In this document: positions 54,601 through 64,000 of the stretch, one piece after another
Layout: each line of letters starts with the position of its first letter
Position numbering within the stretch: position 1 is the first letter of the stretch
Source: Eucalyptus grandis
Taxonomy: Eukaryota > Streptophyta > Magnoliopsida > Myrtales > Myrtaceae
Reading direction: 5' to 3'
DNA: 64,000 nt
Assembly (NCBI RefSeq): GCF_016545825.1
Contig: NC_052617.1
Coordinates: 52,209,382 to 52,273,381, forward strand
Notes under the pieces: model-generated
Databases searched by the model: none
Told to the model about the DNA's origin: nothing
The model's input: only the letters and a program-made list of their open reading frames with translations
Made by a program: the position numbers and the translations under genes

Positions 54601-57600
54601 TTCCTGTTCTTCCATTGCTTCTTTTACTTTCAAGTGCTGATGTCTGTGATGAGTAAACTTTGAGTTCTCCAGTCTCTTGAAGCTTGGCAAGATGGCGAGC
54701 TTGAGAAGCAAAGAAGGGGTTTTCTTTATTTTCTCCTCCATCAAGTGCCAATTAGCAGCAACTTCAGTGTTCTCACTAGACAAAAAGCTCGCCAGGTACA
54801 TATTCTCTTGTGAGTCCAGACAGTTTCATCTGGCGCACTTGTTTGGTTTATTTAGTGGGCTGATCTTTCTTGTTAATTATTCAATCTCGTGTTTCCAGAT
54901 AGCTTTCCTTATCATACACAGAGGTTACAAGATGAATCCACCTTCTCCCCCTTTTGAATGTTCACATATGTGGTAAGTATAGCTATATCTACTCTATATC
55001 TGTGCCTTTTTCTTATTGATTTTCTTATGCATTTTGCTCTATGCATACTAAGAGAAAATGATGAGGGCTTCATCTTGAGAGATGATTGCCCCTCAAGTTT
55101 AGGCATTCTTACCAGAGGTTGAGCTTTTATTTCACAAATGATCGTTTATTGGATTCAAATATTTCATCATGGAGGTGCACAGGCTTTACTTATCCCTCTT
55201 TTTCTTGCCCAATGAACTCTATCTATAGTGAATGAAACTTTAGTGTCCAATCTCAGAGTTTAGAATTCTTGACATGTACAAGGAAGAAGGATAATATTAC
55301 TCATTTCTGAAAATACTGAACTGCACAGGGGTCCCTCTCTCATGTCTTCCTTGAAGGATTCTTCTCTTCATCCTTCTTTGCGGCAACCTGCCCTTGATCT
55401 CATTCAAACTATCATGGTCTCTGATGCTGCCGCCTTAATATCATCGTCCTTAAGTTTTCACACACGTCCAAGTATTGGTAGAAGTGCCATCAAGTTGAAT
55501 GATGATGAAGATGATGATGGGCTGGCATTTCTTCCATATGGTGTGGAGGAGGAGGATTTTGGTGGATGGGGTGCTTTCAGTTCACAAAATATGGTCGTTT
55601 CTCGGGAATATAGGGGATGGATGTGCATCCCCATGTTATGGACTGATGTTTTGGTTGAAATTGATCCCAACGCTCTTCCATTATCATTTACCAAGGCTGT
55701 CTTTTGGGCCAGATCTCGCTTGTTGTTTGTAGAACCTGATATTAGTGGGGAAAAATATCTTCCAATTCAACCTTGGATTTTGTCATTTGCCACCGAAATG
55801 TCATCTGCATTTGGATGGAAGGTTCCTACCGGCTCTGATGACGGTGGAGATGGAAAGGTGTCAAAGAACTCTGTGGAAGCTTCCTCAATGTGTCTCCCTC
55901 TGATAAAAACATTTAACAGGTTAGAACTGTATAGCATTGTTTACAGTATGTCCTCTGTCCTGTGGGGTGTATCTACATGATAAAACCAGTAATATGAGCA
56001 TATGAGGTGCTTCTTAAGGTGGATGAGCACTGCTTGAAAGCTCCTGCAAATACTAGAGGAATTTTGGCATGAGGGAGTACTGGAGAATGCAATTGCAACT
56101 CTGGCTTGCATCCACATTCCTTTATGTGGAAGCAAACATTTGTGCTGTGACAAGCATATAGTAGGGTTTGAGCTATTACTTTTCTCTTCCATAGGTTGTG
56201 CAGATGGTTTGTTCTTTTGGTGTTAATAACTTTTCAAGTCTGATGCCAGAATGGTATTCCTGAGATACTTAAGACTCTTGCCACCTACCAAAGTTTTCAA
56301 TTATAACTGACCTCGATTTCACATATCATTTATGAGATGAAGTGGCTTGTGATTCCAGAAAATATTGAGATGAAGGTTGTTGCAGGTTGACTGGACATTT
56401 TCTAGTTCAAATAGCACAAGGACAACTGCTGAAGCAGTGGACGTGGGAACCAAGGATGAGTGGAAGCTTGATTCTTTTGCTTGCTGATCCCAATGATGTA
56501 TGCTAATTGTTTAATTTTGTAAATCGCATGATTTTCTTCTTTTAAAAATTCCCAGCGCTTGATTGACCTTTTACCTTGATTATAATGGGTTTCTCATGTC
56601 ACAGAACGTGAGACACTCTGCGAAGAGTATCTTGGAACAAGTTTCTAGTACACAAGGTCTCACATGTGGATTGAAATTTCTTTGCTCATTCAACCTCTCT
56701 TTGTCTGCAGTCCTTTCAGGGCTAAAACATGCACTTCTGGTGAGTCTTGAGGGATTTATTTCTTATTTGGGCTTCCTCCTCTTATTTCATCTTATGTTTT
56801 ATTTTCTTAGATGGAAAGGAGTTTCTGGATGGGAAGGGATTTCTTTTGTGTACCAGATCATTTGTTAATTCAATATTTAGTTCAATGCCACCATTACTTT
56901 TTGTTGTATAACCTTATGGAAAATTAGCTTTCTTATAGACTTGACTCAGGTTATTTATCCTCCTCTCCATTAGGAGTCAATTTTCCCTATATCATCAGGA
57001 TTTTCGAATATATGGCCTGCAACTTTATATGAAGCTTCTTACCAAAAAAAAATTTTATATGAAGCTGTTACCTAAGGCCATCTAGCATAAAAGTAATGGG
57101 ATGATGCTTGACAAAAAATATGACCTTCGGAGGATTATTCTGTAATTGGTCCCTGTTTGGTGGACTTGTGTTTAGTTGTTTCTTCTGTTTGCAGATACTC
57201 CAACTCCAGTCAGATTCTCTGGGACTGAACTTTCACACATTGCAACATTTCTTTTTCCTTCTCCGAAAATTGTTGAATGAAGGAAATCCGCCTACTTCAG
57301 ATTTGCGAGGAGAAATGTCCAGTGAATTAACTGCTGGCAAGCTATCTTCTCAAGGGGGATTTTTGCGGCAGCCTGTTTTTGATTCTTTAACTGTTGATGC
57401 AATTGCTCGTACTTCAAATGCTGGTTCCGACTTGCTTGAGAAATTCAACATTTTACTATCTGAAGCTGCTTGGCCTTCCATAGAGAAGTGCTTGATGGTA
57501 GGGAAAACGTTTATAGACCATAGCATCTGTCAGGTATTGATCTATCAGTTAGACTCTTGTTTTATAACTGTGAGCATTCCTTCTCACCCTGCTGTAGGAA

Positions 57601-60600
57601 TGGACATGTTTATATTAATTTTGGTAATTGGCATCATGTTTCTTATTTCTTTTTGCCCAACTAAATTATAGAAGATTTGAAATCACTCCTTTATCAGGAC
57701 ATAAAACATCTATAGAATGAATACTATCTTCAGGTACAGCTTTGTTTGCATGGTGAAAAATTTCCTCCTGTAATTCTCTGTCTTTGCAGATGACTTGTGT
57801 GCGTATACTTGAGCTTCTCCCAGTGGTTTTTGAAAAGAATTGGCAATCAGTTGTTGCAACTGGGAATTCTGGAATGTCAATGGGAAAGGTAATGGACTAT
57901 GAATGGCTTCAGCATTTGATGGAATGGGGAAAATCGTCATTGAATGTCATTGTCGTATATTGGAAAAAAGCAGTAATATCTGTGCTGAAATTGCTCAAAG
58001 GAGCATTTAGTGATGCATCTTCATCCCTAATCAGGTCTATTGAAAATCTTATCACATCTGGTGAGCTCTGTTGATAAGAGTTATTTTGTCACAATAATCT
58101 GCTCGCTTATGTTTTCTTTTAGGTTGGACTAATACATATGTTTCCTTATCAGATTCCCTTTCATTGGATGAACTAATGAAGCAAGTATCATGCCTCTCTG
58201 TTTCTTTATCCATGGAAGCTTCTACTCTTGATGGAAAGACAGATTTCAGTTCACATGTTCCATTTTCTCTGGATATGTCTGCTGAAAAAGAGTATCCCAC
58301 TTTACCTGTCCGAACATCTTCTGGTGGAGTTTTGGGTAGGCAAATCTTGGAGACAGCAGTTGTGTCAAGTAAGAAAGATCCAAATTATGTCGTTATTTCA
58401 GATGATGAAACAGAAAAGCAGATTTCACCTGGTTTTCTATCTAGAAGTAAGTCAGAGGATGGAGCCAATGTGTCCATGACCAAGCCAAACGACTGCATGC
58501 TGGTTGGTCAGAAAGCTGCTTTAGACAGAAATTCTCCACAAATTTACCATGCGAAGAAGACTTCTGGAACTCGTTCCTCTAAAGATTCACCAGTTGTATG
58601 TCATTTAAGAGATTCTATTGAGAGTCCTAATGTGTCTTCTCGGAGGAAAAAACTAGATAACTTGATTATTGCAAATTCTAAGAACCAGAAGATAACTGCA
58701 GACTGCAGTTTAAAGGACATCTTTTCTTCCCAAGATGAAGTCCCAGTGCAAACCTTATCCGATGAAGCTGTTGTGAATGATAGGAAAAATCAAAGTTCAA
58801 GTAATGAGTTATCTGAAGCTGGTGATAAAATATTGAAAGAGATGGTAAGCAATACAAAAGATGATCCTCAGAAATCAGTCAATAGATCTGTAAAGTTGCA
58901 TCATTCGTCTCTCATGAATCTCAGTGCTACTGCTCCTAAACGTCAACTGATTCAACTGAAGTCGTCTATACAGAATAGGTGTGGGTATTGGCACAGGCGG
59001 CATGCTGAAAATAAAAGGTTTCAGCCACCGAGGCTTGATGAGTGGTACAGACCTATCTTAGAAATAGATTATTTTGGCACGGTGGGTTCGTCACCTACGA
59101 GCATTGAGGATGATAAAAAACTTAGTGAATTGAAGGAAGTTCCTCTGTGCTTTGAGTCAGCTGAACAATATGTTGATATTTTTCGACCACTGGTTCTCGA
59201 GGAGTTTAAAGCACAATTACGCAGTTCCTATCTCGAGATGTCATCTTTGGAAGATGTGTACTGTGGAAGGCTATCTGTGCTGTCTGTTGATAGAGTAGAC
59301 GACTTTCATCTTGTCCGCTTTGTCCATGATGACACTTATTCTGCATCTGGTAAAAGTTTCTCAGAGAATGACCTTGTTTTGTTGACTAAAGAACCTGTGC
59401 AAAGTCCTTCCCATGAAATTCATATGGTTGGAAAGGTGAGTAATTTGGGTTTTTCCTGCTGAGATATTTTTTGGTGATAGACAAGTGCTTGGTGAAATTC
59501 ATATAAATGCTAACTGCTCTATAATCAGTTGTGCATGCCATGGATGATTTGCAGACATCTAATAAACTGTCCAGACTTTGATTTTCTGGAGTCCTAGCAC
59601 AATCTAAGTAGTTGTATAAGCTTTCAGACGTTGTACTGCCGTATCTGTTACTCCCTTTTATGATTGTGTATGCTTTGGTTTATGTCATTTGCAGGTAGAG
59701 AGGCGTGAGAGAGACCACCAAAGGAAGTCAAGCACACTAGTTATTAGGTTCTATCTCCAAAATGCTTCTTCCCGTTTAAATCAAGCTAGAAGACTCCTCA
59801 TTGATCGCAGTAAATGGCATGGAAGTCGAATTATGAGCATCACACCTCAACTTCGTGAATTTCAGGCATTATCTTCAATGAAGAATTTCCCAATCCTTCA
59901 GATTATTCTGGACCCTACCAATAATTCTCAGGGTATGAATGAAGCTAAATCATCACGTTTGGGTAAGCTGTCCAGGCCTCTGCGGCAAAAGCTGGAGGCA
60001 ACTTTCAATGACAGTCAACTTCTAGCTATCAGTGCATCCATCAGTTCTTTGGTTTCACGTAAAGATTGCCGGTTGTCTCTCATTCAGGGTCCTCCAGGTA
60101 TTTAAATTACCCACTTAATTTAAGCTGTTGAGAATGATGCCAAATCTGAAGTTGTTTTTGTCCGGGCAGGCACAGGGAAGACTCGAACTATAGTTGCCAT
60201 TGTCAGTGCATTGCTTGGCTCTCTGCAAAGAACAGATGAGACAAAAAGTTCCCCACCTGAGAGCTTGAAGGGGAGCAGTACTTCATTTACCAAGTTCAGG
60301 CCAAAAGTCAGCGAGCCTGTTGCAATTGCTAGGGCATGGCAAGATGCAGCTTTAGCTAGGCAATTAAATAAAGACGTTGAGAATTCTACAAAACCCATGG
60401 AGCGTTCTGCTAGAGGAAGGGTACTTATTTGTGCTCAATCTAATGCGGCAGTGGATGAGTTGGTATCAAGAATATCCAGTGAAGGTCTGTACGGCTGCGA
60501 TGGGAAGATGTACAAACCTTATCTTGTAAGGGTCGGAAATGCTAAGACTGTACACTCAAATTCCTTGCAATACTTCATCGACACGCTTGTTGATCAACGG

Positions 60601-63600
60601 TTGGCTGAAGAAAAGAATTTGACTGATGCCAGAAATGATGTCTCCACTGTGCAGCTGCGCGCAAACTTAGAGAAGTTAGTCGATCGTATTAGGCACTATG
60701 AGGCAAAGCGTGCTAACATAAGAGATGAAAATACAGATCTTGCATGTTCTCTGAAGGATGAGAGTAAGAAGATGGTTGATGGTAAGGAATTTTCTGATGA
60801 AGAACTTGAGCTGAAGCTGAAAGAACTTTATGAGCAAAAAAGGCAAATATACAAAGAACTTAGCCTCGTTCAGGCTCAAGAGAAGAAAGCTAATGAAGAA
60901 ATAAGAGCTCTTAAGTATAAATTGCGAAAATCCATGCTAAGGGAAGCCGAAATTATTGTAACTACATTAAGCGGCTGTGGTGGAGATCTATATGAAGTTT
61001 GCTCTGAGTCTATGTCAAATGCTAAATTTGGAAGTTCATCTGAGAATGCTCTTTTCGATGCTGTTGTCATTGATGAAGCGGCACAAGTAAAAACTTCATC
61101 CTATTTCCTCTATTGACATTAGCATTTTGATCAGTAAGCCTCAATGGCATTCTTTTTTTCTCACTGCAGGCACTTGAACCAGCTACTCTAATTCCTCTTC
61201 AACTTTTAAAGTCAATGGGGACCAACTGTATCATGGTGAGAAGATTGAAACTCATTACTTCTTAAATTAAATGTCGTTTTGAAGTTATTGCTGAAGCTTG
61301 AATTTCCTTATTGAAGGTTGGTGATCCAAAGCAGCTCCCGGCTACTGTAATGTCTAACATCGCTAGCAAATTCCTATATGAGTGCAGCATGTTTGAACGT
61401 CTGCAGAGGGCAGGTTATCCTGTCACAATGCTTACCAAACAGGTGGATTAAATTGTGTTGTCTTGAACTTCAAAACTAGACCATTTCTTGTGCTTAATTA
61501 GAATGTAGTCAACCCCTGCTGTGATTTATTACAGATAAATAAATAAAGATGCATTTTTGCATGATATTCATATTCTCTGGCATTGTTGGCTCTTTAGACT
61601 TTTGATTTGAAATGTTGAATCAGAAACGTGATTTTTTTTTTTTTTATTTTAATTATGTTGCATATATAAGTGAATTCTATCCAAAAGCTTTAGATATAAG
61701 GTAGAGGACGGGAATTTTATATCAGGAAACCCACAAGGGCACTTATGGATAATAGATTTACTTGCTGATGTATATTAAAATATTTAACGTTAGAGAATTA
61801 AATTCATCTGTGGCTATGGGATTTTTCTTACTTGGAAAGAGGTCATTGTATCTGTGGTTGTCTCGCTTTTCTGAATTCATTGAAGTGCTAAGTAACTAGC
61901 TTTGTGATTCCTCATTTATTACCATGTTTGTTGCATTCCTTTTTCTTGGACATTAGATATAAGAATATAGCTTCATCCTTGGATTACATAATGCCATGTA
62001 TTTGTCCACTACTTTTTGTTTGACATCATTGTGTATCAAGCTCTCTTTTCTTTTGTTTTTTCCATAAATAGAAGCATATTTTTGGAAGAGGGGTGTGACT
62101 GGATAACATAATACATTCATACCTATTAATTTCATGCATCTTATGTTTCCCCGAAGGTAGATACAAATGTGGTGCTAGGTCCATTGTGCAAAGTTCAATA
62201 GCATCTGTTGCTCTGGTATTTTAGGAGCAATAGGCTAACATGGTTGTGCTAAGCACCTTAGAACTTCTTAACCTGCTCCCATTTCGACTTAAGAGATAGA
62301 TAAATAGACACATCACATTGCACAGATTGGGGGCATTCGTAGTGACATAAGGGATTTACTTGTCTATCTATCCTTCCATTTGATCTTTTAGGTCCTAACA
62401 TCACCTTGATGGTTATGCTACGATGTCCAAATTACAAAATTGCGTTTGATATAATTGGTAAAATACATATGCTTGTGAGAAGGAGGATAATAAAATCTTT
62501 GAATTTTTATTACTAATATCAGAAATTGATTTTTTTATAGTCCAAATAAAACAAATTGTATTATTAAAAAAAGAAATGGATAATCATCCATTCATGGAAA
62601 AGCCCTTCCCGTACCAGGTACTAATATCTTTTTAACGTATGATATTGTGACAAATGCAAGTTTTTCTGTCAGTATAGCTTTTTTCGCCTTCCCACCTAAG
62701 CTGCGCAGGAAAGGTCAAAGCCAATCCCAAGGAACAGTAAAGTTTCATAGGGTCTTTCTGTCCAGGTGTAGGTAGTCTGCATCTTGACAGACATGTCTAT
62801 TTCACCGAGTTTCTCTCCAGGACAGTGCCTAGATCGTTACGCCTTTCGTGCGGGTCGGATAAGCTCACACTAACCCATCAATTTGGAATCCAATTCGGGA
62901 TTTTCCTTGGGAGGTATCAGGAAGGAATTGGAAGGGAATGATATCGATTCATACAGATGCAAAAGAAAAAGTTCTCTATGAAATTGTCAATATAATGGAA
63001 TGGTCTGACTAGACCCGAAAGATCTTCCTGTCTTTGATGTCCTCTTTTCTTCATTATTTGGTTGGCTGCTGATTCTTAGCTTGTCCCATCTGTCTAAAAG
63101 CTCTGCTATTACTTCCCAATTGTGTCTTTTGCCATTGTGAAGAGAATAATCCTGCTTTACCAGAACCATGTTGTGAAGAAGCTTGTATCTTTTGCAGTAT
63201 AGGATGCACCCTGAGATATGCCAGTTTCCGTCTACTTATTTTTATGATGGGAAGCTGTTGAATGGGGATATAATAGATGAAAGATCCGCGTCCTTTCATC
63301 AGACCAAAGGTCTTGGTCCATATATATTTTATGACATTGTTGATGGCATGGAGATGCGTGGTGGAAATTCTGGTGCACTATCTCTTTGTAATGAGCGAGA
63401 GGTGGATGCGGCCATTGAACTCTTAAGGTTTTTCAAAATGAGGTACGTCCTCTCAATTAAAATTCATTTGTCAGGAATTCCCTTTTATGACATTATTGGT
63501 CATTTTCACAGAAACTTGTCTGCCTAATGCTGAGCACTAACCCCTATTTTCATGGTTTTTGTCACTCTTAAAGGTACCCATCGGAATTTATCGGCGGGAG

Positions 63601-64000
63601 AATTGGTATAATCACTCCATACAAGCGTCAACTCTCCTTGTTGCGTTCACGGTTCTATAGCACATTTGGATCTTCTGCCGCCGCCGGAATGGAATTCAAT
63701 ACTGTGGACGGTTTTCAGGGCCGTGAGGTTGATATACTGATACTTTCCACAGTAAGGGCTGCTAAACCAGGCTCTGCGATGAGTGGCGTATCATCAAGCA
63801 CTATTGGATTTGTTGCTGATGTGCGGCGCATGAATGTCGCTTTAACAAGAGCTAAACTCTCTCTTTGGATATTGGGCAATTCAAGGACATTAAAGACAAA
63901 TCGCAGCTGGGCTGCTCTTCTGGAGGATGCTAAGGCCAGGAGCTTATTTGTATCTGTTAAAACTCCCTATACATCTATGTTGGAATCAGCTTTGGGAAGT
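51683..64000 (+). CDS. SEN1-like superfamily 1 RNA/DNA helicase, 3' end outside the window
   Basis: Twenty-one exons: 51683-51801, 52256-52640, 52904-53020, 53117-53196, 53969-54115, 54203-54351, 54459-54589, 54673-54795, 54899-54972, 55329-55919, 56386-56497, 56605-56739, 57195-57533, 57790-58060, 58153-59435, 59695-60097, 60170-61086, 61170-61235, 61317-61442, 63198-63442, 63574 to the edge; at least 2,080 residues. Phases close throughout. The long N-terminal half is helical and matches the SEN1 N-terminal region (plant homologue near At1g16800, from memory). The helicase core has Walker A GPPGTGKT (about 1484-1491, split by an intron after GPPG), DEAAQ (1788-1792), [29 protein letters not shown] and [11 protein letters not shown]. 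The family unwinds RNA-DNA hybrids and acts in transcription termination and genome stability. Intron 7 has a GC donor, and intron 19 (1.75 kb) carries plastid-derived DNA. Confidence 0.94.
62683..62859 (-). pseudogene. Nuclear copy of a plastid 23S rRNA fragment (NUPT) in SEN1-like intron 19
   Basis: Read on the minus strand, the segment matches the conserved domain IV/V region of plastid 23S rRNA: 'gaaatagacatgtctgt', 'ctggacagaaagaccctatg', 'ggattggctttgacctttcc' and 'gcgcagcttaggtgg'. It has scattered changes (for example c/t in 'gcaggtagtc'), so it is an old, non-functional insertion. Immediately to the right, 62876-62995 ('tttggaatccaattcgggat') also has an organelle-like look, but I could not place it. 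Confidence 0.85.

Noticed and set aside
57030..57070. Short direct repeat 'ttatatgaagct' around an A run, considered as an insertion scar
   Set aside because: Too short and mismatched to support an insertion; may be slippage.

Overview
The window is plant nuclear DNA, most likely from a woody eudicot. It has intron-rich genes with GT-AG junctions, plant families (DWF5, VHA-A, a Pumilio protein with an NABP-type N-terminus), plant retroelements and AT-rich intergenic spacers. Three AT-rich elements with inverted ends and recurring phrases such as 'ggtcctaaat' look to me like repeats common in Myrtales (Eucalyptus relatives). That is an impression, not a proof.

Layout: (1) 1-3000, a RING-CH zinc-finger gene on the minus strand, running off the left edge. 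(2) 3500-8830, a spacer with a foldback repeat and one decayed Ty1/copia retrotransposon (4512-8828, 5-bp target duplication CGCAC) that contains a smaller nested LTR element. (3) 9817-16156, DWF5 (7-dehydrocholesterol reductase), 13 coding exons. (4) 17548-18374, a FAM32A-like gene. (5) 19496-25475 minus, VHA-A, 20 coding exons, with a SINE in an intron. (6) 25.6-27.7 kb, a repeat-containing spacer. (7) 29043-31383, a small F-box gene with a 5'UTR intron. (8) 31.4-35 kb, a spacer with another inverted-end element. (9) 36383-45203, a Pumilio RNA-binding protein. (10) 46176-50355, an organelle-targeted RluA-type pseudouridine synthase. (11) 51683 to the right edge, a very large SEN1-like helicase, open at 64000, with a plastid 23S rRNA fragment in intron 19.

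The genes are independent housekeeping genes and do not form a pathway. They cover brassinosteroid/sterol synthesis, vacuolar proton pumping, mRNA control by Pumilio, rRNA/tRNA modification, RNA/DNA helicase work and ubiquitin-related RING and F-box proteins. From memory, several neighbour pairs match Arabidopsis chromosome 1 (DWF5 beside a RING-CH gene; VHA-A beside a pseudouridine synthase; SEN1-like beside a FAM32A-like gene), so the window seems to be a conserved ancestral block. Exon models were built by hand from splice sites, reading phase and family conservation, and phases close in every multi-exon model. I see no convincing new multi-gene system. The most unusual items are three GC-AG introns, the nested retroelements, the SINE with an intact target duplication, the plastid rRNA insertion and a possible alternative N-terminus for the FAM32A-like protein.
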